A stretch of DNA of 64,000 bases from NCBI RefSeq assembly GCF_002836475.1, contig NZ_PJBJ01000030.1, positions 806,001 through 870,000 of the forward strand, written 5' to 3'. The position numbers were made by a program, and so were the translations under genes. Below, one piece after another: positions 16,770 to 25,555 of the stretch (the stretch's first letter is position 1; the number at the start of each line of letters is the position of its first letter). Source of the DNA: Flavobacterium sp. ALD4. Lineage in GTDB: Bacteria; Bacteroidota; Bacteroidia; Flavobacteriales; Flavobacteriaceae. The notes under the pieces were generated by a model, which saw only the letters and a list, made by a program, of their open reading frames with translations, had not been told where the DNA came from and made no database searches.

Positions 16770-19700
16770 ATGGCATTATATCAAAAATCAGTTCTTAATA
16801 AATATCTCAAACAATTAGAACAACCTAAAGTAAGTAAGGCTTACAAAAAATATGTCAAGTATTTTCTAAATCCAACAATTCAAAATAACATTCGTAATTC
16901 TAAAGAAGAGGAGTACCAAGGTATTTTTCTAACTGAATTGTTTGTAAACGTGTTGGATTATACTTTAAAGCCCAATGTTGACTTTAATTTAGTTGCAGAA
17001 TATAAAAATCAAAGCAATTCACGTAAGGCTGACGGTGCAATACTAAACAACAATTTAGCTATAGGAGTAATTGAGTTAAAAGGAACAAAAACCAAAGATT
17101 TAGAAAGTATACGCCAACAAGCTTTTGATTATAAAGCCAATCATAAAGAATGTACTTATGTAATTACCTCCAATTATGAAAAGCTACGTTTTTACATTAA
17201 CGATGCTACCGAGTTTGAAGAGTTTAATTTGTTTGAACTAACAGAAGACCGTTTTGAACTTTTGTATTTATGTTTGCAAAAGGATAATATTTTAAATAAT
17301 ATTCCTTTAAAAACAAAAGAAGCGTCTATTGTTGTAGAAGAGGAAATAACAAAGCAATTCTATAAAGACTACTCTATTTTTAAAAGGGAATTATTTAGAG
17401 ATTTAGTCAAGCGTAATGCAAAACGATTAAAAAGCACTTTAAGTCTCACAGATATTGAGATTGACGAAGAATCTAAAGCAGAACAATTAAGTTTAGATAA
17501 AAACTTAAAGCTTACTTTATTTAAGAAATCACAAAAATTAATAGATCGTTTCTTATTTGTTTTCTTTGCAGAAGACAGAGGATTATTACCGCCTAACAGC
17601 ACTATACAAATACTTAATAAATGGAAATCTGATGTAGATTTTGGAGATGAAAGACCGCTTTACGATATGTTTAAGCAGTATTTTAGGTTTTTAGATACTG
17701 GAAGACAAGGAACAACAAATAGAGCCGAAATTTACGCCTATAATGGTGGTTTATTCAAAGAAGATTCTCTTTTAGATAAGCTCGAAATTGACAACGAATT
17801 ACTATTCAAACACACGCAAATACTGGCTTCTTATGATTTTGAAAGTCAGGTAGATGTTAATATTTTAGGACACATTTTTGAAAACTCACTTAATGAAATT
17901 GAAAGCGTAAATGCTGAAATTGAAGGAGGTGATTTTGACAAACAAAAAAGCAAACGTAAAAAAGACGGCGTTTTTTATACTCCGAAATACATTACCAAAT
18001 ATATTGTAGAAAACACCATTGGTAAACTGTGTGAAGAAAAGAAAGCGGAACTTGGATTTAAAGAAGAAGAGTACTTTAAAGGACGTAAAAACAGACAACA
18101 AGCCACTATTGTAAAATTAATAGAAATATTAGATACCTACAGGGATTGGCTATTGCAACTCACCATTTGTGACCCAGCTTGTGGTAGTGGTGCTTTCCTA
18201 AACCAAGCTTTAGATTTCTTAATAAAAGAACACAATTATATTGATGAACTAAAAGCCAAAATATTAGGTGGAGGATTAGTCTTTAGTGATATTGAAAATA
18301 CCATTCTTGAAAACAACATTTATGGAGTTGACCTTAACGAAGAAAGTGTAGAAATTGCCAAACTCTCGTTATGGCTGCGTACCGCACAACCACGACGTAA
18401 ATTAAACAACCTAAATAGTAACATAAAATGTGGGAATAGTTTAATTGAAAGTAAAGCAGTTGCAGGAAATAAGGCCTTTAAGTGGCAAGAACAATTTCCT
18501 ATGGTTTTTGCAAAAGGTGGTTTTGATGTAATTATTGGGAATCCACCTTATGTGAATGCAAATGATATTAAAAAAAATTCAACTGCAGAGGAATATAATT
18601 ATTTAAAGTCAAAATACAAGATTGCTAAAGGGACAGTTGATTTGTATTTGTTTTTCTTCGAAAAAGGGTTAAAAATATTAAAAGAGGATGGGCTATTAGC
18701 TTATATTACACCTAATAGATTTTTATCAGCTAGTTATGGGAAAGCTTTTAGAGAAATTCTTTTAGCTGAATATAAATTAATTTCATTAATTGACTATAGT
18801 GACAAAATTGTTTTTGCCGATGCAAGTACATATCCAGTAATTTCTTTTATTAAAAATGAAAAGTCTTCAAAAAAATATGATTTACTAACTGGAAAGTTTG
18901 ATGAAAGTACTAAAAATTTGATTTCAAATTATTATCCATCCGATAAGTTAAGTATTTTAGATGACTCGATTTTGGGGTTCTTATTAAATGACAAAATAAA
19001 TTTAACCCTTAAAGTTTTTGAACAATCTGAATCCTTAGAAAATTGCGGGAAAATTAGTGCTACATCAACTGCGAGTGAGGCTGATTTATATTCTAACCTT
19101 ATCTCAGATAATATTGGATATAAGCTAATTAATACCGGAACAATAGATCCTTATTCTTCATTTTGGGGTTTGAATTATCTAACTGACAAAGGAGTAAAAT
19201 ATTTATTCCCTTATTTGCCAAAAGATTCAGATGTAATATCTAAAAACAGACATAGTTTATATAGTAACAAGAAAATAATTATTTCAAAAATCGGATTACA
19301 ATGCGAGGCTTTTTATGATAAAAATGCAGAATTTGCTTCAATAAATACAAATTGTATTTATAATTTTTCAGATTTATTTATACCAGAATACTTAGTTTGT
19401 TGGTTAAATTCCAAACTTTATAATTACACTTTTGAGTGTCTTTTTGATGGTTTAAGAATGTCTGGAGGATACTTATTGTTTTCAGCTCCAAATTTGAAAA
19501 ACACTAAAATAAAAAAAATCTCCCTCTCCAAACAGGAAAAATTTATATCTAAATCAGATTTAATGTTGTCTTTGAATAAGGAATTACAAGAAAAAAATTC
19601 AAAATTCACAAAATACCTGCAATCCCAATTTACAATAGAAAAACTAACTAGAAAGTTAGAAAATTGGTATTATTTATCGTTTGGAGATTTTATAAAAGAA

Positions 19701-19934
19701 ATAAACAAAGGCATAAAAGAAACCAATAAAGAACGTATTAAAAATGAACTTCAACCCATTAAGGAATTAACCAAACTAGATGAAATGGACTGGATGGATG
19801 TTTTTGAAACTAAAAAAGCAGAAGCCCAAGCCTTAAAACAACAAATTGACTCCACTGATAGAGAAATCGATGCAATGGTGTATGAATTATATGGATTGAG
19901 TGATGAGGAAATTGCAATTGTGGAAAATAGTTAG
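16770..19934 (+). CDS. Type IIG-like restriction-modification enzyme (Eco57I-type methylase with nuclease domain)
   Basis: 1054 residues. The N-terminus contains a PD-(D/E)XK nuclease pattern: Asp88 in RKADGAIL and Glu102-x-Lys104 in GVIELKG. The methyltransferase domain has SAM motif I as DPACGSG at 468-474 and catalytic motif IV as NPPY at 591-594, typical of N6-adenine enzymes. The region 650-950 should be the target-recognition domain and the C-terminus is coiled coil (about 990-1040). One protein would thus both methylate and cut DNA. It heads a tight operon with two membrane proteins and a DUF5655 protein, so it may be part of a larger defence unit. Confidence 0.9.
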   Translation: MALYQKSVLNKYLKQLEQPKVSKAYKKYVKYFLNPTIQNNIRNSKEEEYQGIFLTELFVNVLDYTLKPNVDFNLVAEYKNQSNSRKADGAILNNNLAIGVIELKGTKTKDLESIRQQAFDYKANHKECTYVITSNYEKLRFYINDATEFEEFNLFELTEDRFELLYLCLQKDNILNNIPLKTKEASIVVEEEITKQFYKDYSIFKRELFRDLVKRNAKRLKSTLSLTDIEIDEESKAEQLSLDKNLKLTLFKKSQKLIDRFLFVFFAEDRGLLPPNSTIQILNKWKSDVDFGDERPLYDMFKQYFRFLDTGRQGTTNRAEIYAYNGGLFKEDSLLDKLEIDNELLFKHTQILASYDFESQVDVNILGHIFENSLNEIESVNAEIEGGDFDKQKSKRKKDGVFYTPKYITKYIVENTIGKLCEEKKAELGFKEEEYFKGRKNRQQATIVKLIEILDTYRDWLLQLTICDPACGSGAFLNQALDFLIKEHNYIDELKAKILGGGLVFSDIENTILENNIYGVDLNEESVEIAKLSLWLRTAQPRRKLNNLNSNIKCGNSLIESKAVAGNKAFKWQEQFPMVFAKGGFDVIIGNPPYVNANDIKKNSTAEEYNYLKSKYKIAKGTVDLYLFFFEKGLKILKEDGLLAYITPNRFLSASYGKAFREILLAEYKLISLIDYSDKIVFADASTYPVISFIKNEKSSKKYDLLTGKFDESTKNLISNYYPSDKLSILDDSILGFLLNDKINLTLKVFEQSESLENCGKISATSTASEADLYSNLISDNIGYKLINTGTIDPYSSFWGLNYLTDKGVKYLFPYLPKDSDVISKNRHSLYSNKKIIISKIGLQCEAFYDKNAEFASINTNCIYNFSDLFIPEYLVCWLNSKLYNYTFECLFDGLRMSGGYLLFSAPNLKNTKIKKISLSKQEKFISKSDLMLSLNKELQEKNSKFTKYLQSQFTIEKLTRKLENWYYLSFGDFIKEINKGIKETNKERIKNELQPIKELTKLDEMDWMDVFETKKAEAQALKQQIDSTDREIDAMVYELYGLSDEEIAIVENS

Positions 19935-19937
19935 GGT

Positions 19938-20270
19938 ATGGCTAGAAAAAAAGAAACTATTAATCAAAAGATAGAAAACAATCCCTTCACAGCAATGACT
20001 GGCTTTTTTTGTGCAGGGTTTGGTTTATGTTTTCTTATAATGCAATTTTATTATAACGATAGAATTAGTGACATTAAAGAAAGGTACGTGGATAAACTTG
20101 AGCAAGAAAAGAAAATATTTCAAAATAATTTAGATAATAAAGCTTTAGAAATCCAACAACAGGAAAGAGATCGTTATTATTTAAAAATAGAAGAAAACTC
20201 TATTAATGGTAAGTTACTTGAAAAAATCCTTGATTATAATGAGATGAAAGGAGGGAAATATGAAAAATAA
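19938..20270 (+). CDS. Small membrane protein with coiled coil (restriction operon, gene 2)
   Basis: 110 residues. One transmembrane segment lies at about 18-40 (AMTGFFCAGFGLCFLIMQFY), followed by a charged coiled coil (about 45-85, heptads such as YVDKLEQEKKIFQNNL) and a helical tail. No known domain. The start is 3 bp after the stop of the type IIG-like gene and the 3' end overlaps the next gene by 11 bp, so all are translated together. It may anchor or sense for the operon, but nothing in its sequence shows a function. Confidence 0.75.
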   Translation: MARKKETINQKIENNPFTAMTGFFCAGFGLCFLIMQFYYNDRISDIKERYVDKLEQEKKIFQNNLDNKALEIQQQERDRYYLKIEENSINGKLLEKILDYNEMKGGKYEK

Positions 20271-20940
20271 TAAAATTAAAAATTTGATATTTATCGTTTT
20301 ATTTTCATCAATGTTATTGTTTTTGTACCTCTTATATGCAGAAATGAAAGATGATAAGCTGTTAATTGAAAGCTTAAGGCAAGAAATGAAATTAAATGAT
20401 AGTCTAAGTGATTATAAAATTAAAAAGTATGCAAAAATCATAGAAACTAATAATTACAAGTTTGATTCATTGAATAACAGTAAAAATTCAGTTAGAGGAT
20501 TCACCATAGGTAATAAATCTATAAGTATTGATGAATTATTAAATATTGCAAATAATGCATTAGAAGCAAATAGTAGATTACAAAATGAAGTTGCGAATGA
20601 TAGTTTAATCCTAAAAAAAATTGAAGAAAATTATGGTATTAAAACTTATAGGGATTCTAAGGGAAAAATCGTTATACAGTCAAGTTCACAATCAAAAAAT
20701 GATCCATTAGAAAACAGTCAAAATGAAAAAATTATAAAATTGAGTAACGAATTAGATGAAAAAAAATTCATTTTAAATAATTTACAAAAAAGATACAATT
20801 TTAAGTATGATGTTAAGACTGAAAAAGATAAAATAAAATCAACGATATATGTAACTAAATTAGATTCAGCATTATGGTTATATCCATATTATAAACACAA
20901 AATAAAAGAAGATAAAAAAGGTAATATTATAATTAAATAA
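20260..20940 (+). CDS. Membrane-anchored coiled-coil protein (restriction operon, gene 3)
   Basis: 226 residues. A transmembrane helix lies at about 8-27 (LIFIVLFSSMLLFLYLLYAE), then long coiled-coil stretches at about 30-75, 85-125 and 150-185. The C-terminus is basic and strand-like (SALWLYPYYKHKIKED). It has the same architecture as the preceding protein but is longer, so the two could pair. It overlaps its upstream neighbour by 11 bp and its stop overlaps the next ATG by one base. No family recognised. Confidence 0.75.
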   Translation: MKNNKIKNLIFIVLFSSMLLFLYLLYAEMKDDKLLIESLRQEMKLNDSLSDYKIKKYAKIIETNNYKFDSLNNSKNSVRGFTIGNKSISIDELLNIANNALEANSRLQNEVANDSLILKKIEENYGIKTYRDSKGKIVIQSSSQSKNDPLENSQNEKIIKLSNELDEKKFILNNLQKRYNFKYDVKTEKDKIKSTIYVTKLDSALWLYPYYKHKIKEDKKGNIIIK

Positions 20941-21851
20941 TGGATATGGTTTTATACAACAATAATTCCTCTAAACTTAACCACGTAAAGGAAAAGCCAT
21001 TTAAGTTAGAGCGGGAAATTCAATCTATTTTTGAAAACAATCTTCAAGAAGTGATGAGCTTGCAATTAGTAAAGTCAGAATTTGCTATAAAAAATAAGCG
21101 TATTGATTCACTAGCTTACGATAAACAAACTAATGCATTTATCATTATTGAGTACAAAAGAGACAAAAACTACAGTGTAGTAGACCAAGGTTTAACGTAT
21201 CTTAATTTAATGCTTCAAAACAAAGCTGAATTCATACTTACTTACAACGAAACATTAAAAGACACTTTACACAGTAAAGATGTAGATTGGTCACAATCAA
21301 GAGTTGCATTTGTTTCTCCAAGCTTTACAGAAAATCAAATTTCTGCAAGTGATTTTAAAGATTTTGGTATAGAATTATGGGAAGTAAAGCAATTTGAGAA
21401 TAATACTATAAGTATCAACAGTATTAAAAAGAGTAGTGGAGCACCAAGTATAAAACCACTTTTAGAAAACAGTGAGAAACTAAAGGAGGTAAAAGAAAAC
21501 ATAAAAGTATATACAGAGGAAGACCATTATAGTAAAGGCTCTGACACTTCTATTGAATTATACGAAAAATTTAAAGTTGCAATAATAAATCTTGCAGATG
21601 GTATAGAAATTATTCCTCAAAAGTTTTACATTGCTTTTAAGAAAGGCAGTAATATTTCTGATATTGAAATGCAAAAGAAAGGATTAAAGATATTTATAAA
21701 TGCTAAAATAGGGACATTGGACGATCCGAAAGGTGTAGCAAAAGACGTTTCAAAGATTGGTCATCTTGGAAATGGTGAATATCAAATTCAAATCGAAAAT
21801 GATAAGGATTTAGAGTATATAATGAGCTTAATAAAGCAGGTGATAAAGTAA
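20940..21851 (+). CDS. DUF5655 protein with PD-(D/E)XK nuclease-like N-terminus
   Basis: 303 residues. The N-terminal half has Glu26, Asp56 in KRIDSLAYD and Glu71-x-Lys73 in IIIEYKRD, which is the PD-(D/E)XK core, then VVDQGLTYL. The C-terminal part (about 200-303, YEKFKVAIINLADGIEIIPQ then KFYIAFKK) matches the DUF5655 domain often found in this group and in proteins labelled predicted transport proteins. It closes the four-gene operon. A nuclease or DNA-end-binding role is likely by fold; its own substrate is unknown. Confidence 0.82.
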   Translation: MDMVLYNNNSSKLNHVKEKPFKLEREIQSIFENNLQEVMSLQLVKSEFAIKNKRIDSLAYDKQTNAFIIIEYKRDKNYSVVDQGLTYLNLMLQNKAEFILTYNETLKDTLHSKDVDWSQSRVAFVSPSFTENQISASDFKDFGIELWEVKQFENNTISINSIKKSSGAPSIKPLLENSEKLKEVKENIKVYTEEDHYSKGSDTSIELYEKFKVAIINLADGIEIIPQKFYIAFKKGSNISDIEMQKKGLKIFINAKIGTLDDPKGVAKDVSKIGHLGNGEYQIQIENDKDLEYIMSLIKQVIK

Positions 21852-21892
21852 TTTCTGATATATAGATAATTTGTAATTAAAATCGAACCCTT

Positions 21893-23185
21893 TTACCCTT
21901 TCGAACTTGTGCTTTTCTTTACCAATTCAGCAATAGCGGACTTACCAATTTCAAGATCAGTTCCTTTAAGGGCATCCTCAATTTTTCTATAAGATAAGCC
22001 CTGACTTTTTAACTCTAATACCTTATCTTTTAATAGTGGGTTAGCTGATTTAGAAGTTTGAGTCTTTTCACTTCTTTCTCCAGTTGCGGTAAAAATAAGA
22101 TCGTTATTCATTTTAATCTCATGGGATTTAGTTTTAAAAGATGCGTCCAAAAAGTTTGCTTTTAAAACCCATAAATCCTTGTGATTAGATTTAAATCGAT
22201 TGGGCCTTAACTCTAGAACAACCCTCATTTTTGCTTCGAATGCCTGGCTTCCTATAATACTATCTTTACTAGGAGCCGACCTTAAAGTGTTTTTACCAAT
22301 GTGATGGAGGAATAGTATCAAACAACCGTGTTTCTTTGCTAATTGATCGTATTCGTTTAGAAACTGTCTAACTTGTATGTTAGCGTTCAGCTCTTTCGTA
22401 AATACGTCTGTAAATGCGTCTATAACGATTAAATCAACTGGTTCCAACTCCAACTTCTCACTTATCTTCTCTAAAAGGAAATCTGTCTCAAACATAAACT
22501 CCAAATTGCTTAGAAGTTTTAGATCTAAATCGATTTTATCCTCTGATGGGTCAGTAGCATTATCAATAAACAAATAATCCACTTGCTTTTTAATTGCAAA
22601 ACTTACTGCATTTGCGTCATCCTCGGTACTTACATACAATACTTTGTTTGTTGTAGCCTCAATTTTAAAACCTAAAAAAGTGTCAAGTTTTAAAACTATA
22701 GCTAAACTCAATTGTCTAAGGAATGTTGATTTACCAGAATCTGAAGTTCCAACTAAAGATGCCAACCCTACTTTTTGTAAAAAGGGATTTAATAATTTTG
22801 GTATTTCTACAGTGTTTTTATTATAAAGGTCAAAGGCATTTGAAAAAATAGAATCGGCATCCTTAGAAACATTGACATTTTTCTTTCCTGTTTTTGAAAT
22901 ATTATTCTTGCCTTTTAAAACAATAGGCGCAACTATTTCAATAGTAGAATCAATTATCTTAGGTTCTCTGCTATTGTTAAGTGTAGATGGTATTTCGTGA
23001 AGGTCTTCAACTTGAATATCGTTTGAGTCAGGTTTCAAAAGATTAGAATTATATTCCTCTATTTGACGCTCCATTTCAGAAGCTTTTTCTGGATTGGTTA
23101 TTCTGAAAAACTCTATAGATTCTTTTAGCTGTTCAGGACTTAAATTTTTTACAAAACCTTCTAATTGGAATTCGTTAGTAAACAT
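21893..23185 (-). CDS. RepA-like AAA_25 replicative helicase
   Basis: 430 residues. Walker A is GTSDSGKST at 146-154, YVSTEDD at 184-190 is the typical acidic motif, Walker B is LIVID at 252-256 and LFLHHIGK at 291-298 supplies the conserved histidines of RSF1010 RepA-type hexameric helicases. The C-terminus has a short helix-turn-helix-like stretch (LSYRKIEDAL...GKSAIAELVKK). The first 110 residues are polar linker. It is the only gene of the element on this strand. It would unwind DNA during replication of the element and may recognise nearby repeats. Confidence 0.88.
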   Translation of the reverse strand: MFTNEFQLEGFVKNLSPEQLKESIEFFRITNPEKASEMERQIEEYNSNLLKPDSNDIQVEDLHEIPSTLNNSREPKIIDSTIEIVAPIVLKGKNNISKTGKKNVNVSKDADSIFSNAFDLYNKNTVEIPKLLNPFLQKVGLASLVGTSDSGKSTFLRQLSLAIVLKLDTFLGFKIEATTNKVLYVSTEDDANAVSFAIKKQVDYLFIDNATDPSEDKIDLDLKLLSNLEFMFETDFLLEKISEKLELEPVDLIVIDAFTDVFTKELNANIQVRQFLNEYDQLAKKHGCLILFLHHIGKNTLRSAPSKDSIIGSQAFEAKMRVVLELRPNRFKSNHKDLWVLKANFLDASFKTKSHEIKMNNDLIFTATGERSEKTQTSKSANPLLKDKVLELKSQGLSYRKIEDALKGTDLEIGKSAIAELVKKSTSSKG

Positions 23186-23204
23186 ATAAACATACTAAAA
23201 TTAG

Positions 23205-23237
23205 TGTCCTATTATACTACTATACTATATACGGACA
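23205..23237 (-). promoter_or_regulatory. Palindromic operator candidate before the helicase gene
   Basis: TGTCC at 23205-23209 and GGACA at 23233-23237 flank three TATAC words (23213, 23221, 23228). The block lies between the helicase promoter and its ATG. It resembles an autoregulatory operator or short iterons of a replication origin. Confidence 0.45.
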
Positions 23238-23240
23238 GGA

Positions 23241-23269
23241 CAAAAATATTATTTTATTCTAAATTACAA
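23241..23269 (-). promoter_or_regulatory. Promoter of the RepA-like helicase gene
   Basis: Read on the minus strand: TTG at 23269-23267, 18 bp, TATTTTTG at 23248-23241, a good bacteroidetal promoter. The predicted start is just upstream of the palindromic operator candidate. Confidence 0.7.
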
Positions 23270-23330
23270 CAATTAAAACAGATTAAATTGTAGATATAAA
23301 AGCTACACAAAAAATAATGAAAGATTAATA

Positions 23331-23396
23331 AATTATCAATTAAGTACATTCGTATATTTGTATAAATACATTTAAATTAATTATCAATAGGCATCA
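23331..23396. repeat. Candidate arm-type sites, right end
   Basis: AATTATCAAT occurs at 23331-23340 and 23379-23388, and AGGCATCA, shared with the left end, at 23389-23396. They lie about 70-130 bp inside the right att copy and could bind integrase or an excision factor. Confidence 0.4.
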
Positions 23397-23464
23397 AATT
23401 GGCCATCATATTAGAAGTAAAACAACGTCAAGTCTTGATTTAACTGCTACTCTGTCCCGAGGGG

Positions 23465-23552
23465 CGAGCCCAAGAGAGGGAGCTTTTATTAAAAAGACTT
23501 TACAGTAATGTAAGGTCTTTTTTGTTTTTAAGCCATAGTGAAATTAGTATTT
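23465..23552. repeat. Right attachment repeat (attR) with tRNA-Asn 3' fragment
   Basis: It begins CGAGCCCAAGAGAGGGAG, the last 18 bp of tRNA-Asn, and continues through the terminator hairpin and AAGCCATAGTGAAAT. The copy matches the left repeat over 88 bp with two differences. The upstream part of the tRNA is absent, so this is the residual target half. Confidence 0.9.
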
Positions 23553-23733
23553 TGCCCCGAAAAACCAAATAAGACAAGAGCTCCAAATAGGCAAACCTCT
23601 TTTTCGCAAACGATTCCATGATTTGATTTCCTTCCATCAACCTTCGCATCACGACTTGCGCCATAATTGCATAGCCTGATCTGACCCTCTCCAACCGATA
23701 TGACATAATTGGTTACGAACCAAAATTATATAA

Positions 23734-23763
23734 TTGTTTGATATTCAATAAACGCTATATTTG
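23734..23763 (+). promoter_or_regulatory. Promoter of the outer-membrane protein/hydrolase pair
   Basis: TTG at 23734-23736, 19 bp, TATATTTG at 23756-23763: a full consensus match. The ATG at 23814 follows after about 45 nt of leader. Confidence 0.75.
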
Positions 23764-23813
23764 AAAAAATATCAATTTAAATAGGATTGAAATTATTTAA
23801 AAATCAAGAAGAC

Positions 23814-24377
23814 ATGATATATAATAAAATTAAAAACGAGACGCTTATTTTAAAAATAATGCCGTCTCTTATTTTTATTTTTTTCGCTTCAATAACACAA
23901 GCACAAACGCTCAAGGTTGGACCGCGAATACAAAAAACACAAAACATGTATTGGGAAAACGGAATTTCGGCCCAATATTCATTTGAAAATTTTAAACCTA
24001 ATCAATTTTTTGTCGGTTTTGATTTTGTGTCATCCAGACTGGGAACGGCATTTAATTCCAATGCTATCAAGCAGGATAATTACTTACTATCGGCTAGTTG
24101 GCATTTTAACAAAAACAAACCCTACCATTTCGTAACAAGACTAAATGCAGGTTACTTCTATTCCGATTTAGAAGAAGATATGTTCAAAGAAATTCCGAAC
24201 ACTGCGTTTCTTGTTTCACCAGAAATCGGTTTTTCATACGATTTTAAAAAATTGCCCATTTCACTAAATGTGGGTACAGGCTATTACATCATTACAGAAA
24301 AGGACGGCTATTCTCCAGGAACCTTACAGCCGCTTTACTTTCACCTTGATATTTATTACACATTTTTTAAACCGTAA
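23814..24377 (+). CDS. Putative outer-membrane beta-barrel protein
   Basis: 187 residues from ATG 23814; a TTG further upstream is less likely. A signal peptide ends near ASITQAQ/TL. The mature part has alternating aromatic strands (QFFVGFDFVSSRLG, HFVTRLNAGYFYSDL, PISLNVGTGYYI) and ends LDIYYTFFKP, as in small outer-membrane barrels. It ends 4 bp before the lipoprotein hydrolase gene and shares its promoter. No specific family recognised. Confidence 0.72.
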   Translation: MIYNKIKNETLILKIMPSLIFIFFASITQAQTLKVGPRIQKTQNMYWENGISAQYSFENFKPNQFFVGFDFVSSRLGTAFNSNAIKQDNYLLSASWHFNKNKPYHFVTRLNAGYFYSDLEEDMFKEIPNTAFLVSPEIGFSYDFKKLPISLNVGTGYYIITEKDGYSPGTLQPLYFHLDIYYTFFKP

Positions 24378-24381
24378 AACA

Positions 24382-25314
24382 ATGAATAAGTCTAACCTAT
24401 TAATCGTATTCTTAATCGCAATAGTATCGTATTCATGCAGCGATCCAGCTATTACCGATGATTTATTAGATGGTAATGCCATTTTTGATCCGTCATTATA
24501 TAATCCCGAACAATTCTTAGTGTCTGCAAAATACCCTAATCCCACGGCAGCTGATTTGGATAAACATATCATACTTGCTATTCATGGCTATTCGGCCACC
24601 ACTTTTGAGTGGCAAGAATTTGCGGACTGGTCAGCTCCGTCTTCTTCCTCTAGAATTTCGCAGGTTTTACTGGATGGTCACGGAAGAGACTATCAGTCGT
24701 TTAAAGCTTCCAAATGGCAAGACTGGAGCTCAGCTATTACAAAAGAATATGAAAAATTAGAGGCGCTCGGATACACTAAAATTAGTATGGTAGGCTCTTC
24801 AACAGGAGGAACTTTAATTTTACAATTAATAAGTTCCGGTTATTTTAACTCACATCTGCATCCACAAAATTTATTTTTAGTAGATGCAATCGTGGTTCCT
24901 TCCGTTAAACTGCAGTCAGTTGTTGGTTTAATTGGCCCCATGTTGGTCTTTACGGAGGTAGACCAGACTTCTGAAGAGAATAAATATTGGTATCGATTTA
25001 GACCACAGGAAACAATTACTGAACTAAATGACGTAATGAAAGTAGTGCGCAAAAATTTAGAAGATGGCGTAAAACTTCCAACCGATACGTACCTAAAAGC
25101 ATTTCATTCCTTGCACGATCCGGTAGCAAGTTCGACAAGTTCCGTGTTAATTTACAAAGGTTTAAAAACGAGTTCCGGAGGAAATATCGATGTACAATTG
25201 ATGGATTCTGACATTCACGTTTTTACAAGATTGAATTTGCGTTCTGACACTACACCTTTACAAAAGGCCAATCGGCTGGATGCTTTTTCACAAATTGCAA
25301 CTAAACTGAAATAG
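24382..25314 (+). CDS. Alpha/beta-hydrolase lipoprotein
   Basis: 310 residues from the ATG at 24382; a frame extends 114 bp further upstream into the barrel gene, but the lipoprotein signal (FLIAIVSYSCSD, Cys18) marks the true start. The hydrolase fold shows an oxyanion strand ILAIHGYSATT, the nucleophile elbow GSSTGG with Ser as G-x-S-x-G, and candidate acid and base residues in HSLHDPVAS and DSDIHVFTRL. The likely role is a surface or periplasmic esterase or lipase-like enzyme. It forms a two-gene unit with the barrel protein. Confidence 0.85.
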   Translation: MNKSNLLIVFLIAIVSYSCSDPAITDDLLDGNAIFDPSLYNPEQFLVSAKYPNPTAADLDKHIILAIHGYSATTFEWQEFADWSAPSSSSRISQVLLDGHGRDYQSFKASKWQDWSSAITKEYEKLEALGYTKISMVGSSTGGTLILQLISSGYFNSHLHPQNLFLVDAIVVPSVKLQSVVGLIGPMLVFTEVDQTSEENKYWYRFRPQETITELNDVMKVVRKNLEDGVKLPTDTYLKAFHSLHDPVASSTSSVLIYKGLKTSSGGNIDVQLMDSDIHVFTRLNLRSDTTPLQKANRLDAFSQIATKLK

Positions 25315-25555
25315 CATTAAAATGTCTCTAAGGAATAATGATCGAATGCACATTTAACTTTTTTGACCATTGTTTTATTTCAGTATTTAAATTCAACTGA
25401 AACAGGAAAATTTAGACATAATGATAGCGATTGGATTCTCTTTCTTAAGATCAAATGCCGTTCAAAACCTAAAGATATATCCTGAAATAACAATAAGTAA
25501 CGTTACTCGAAAAATATAAGGCTTGTTAATCATAGCACTGATAGTTATCGGGAAC

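Larger units (their letters stand above)
8108..23552. mobile_element. Integrative element in tRNA-Asn, about 15.4 kb
   Basis: The segment is delimited by the att repeats at 8090-8177 and 23465-23552. It begins with a tyrosine integrase reading inward from the tRNA side and ends with a helicase gene on the opposite strand. The cargo includes DNA-metabolism proteins (small OB-like protein, RecA-fold ATPase, polymerase-like protein, RepA-like helicase), a homing-type endonuclease and a restriction-modification operon. I see no relaxase, type IV secretion, capsid or terminase gene. It is therefore a mobilisable or satellite-like replicating island rather than a complete phage or conjugative element. 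Confidence 0.88.

Noticed and set aside
8108..23464. Prophage
   Set aside because: No capsid, portal, terminase, tail or lysis gene is visible anywhere in the segment.
23500..23706. 68-codon minus-strand frame across the right att site
   Set aside because: Part of it translates the att repeat itself, so it cannot predate integration as one gene; the first 50 codons look protein-like (ERVRSGYAIMAQVVMRRLME) but I cannot identify them.
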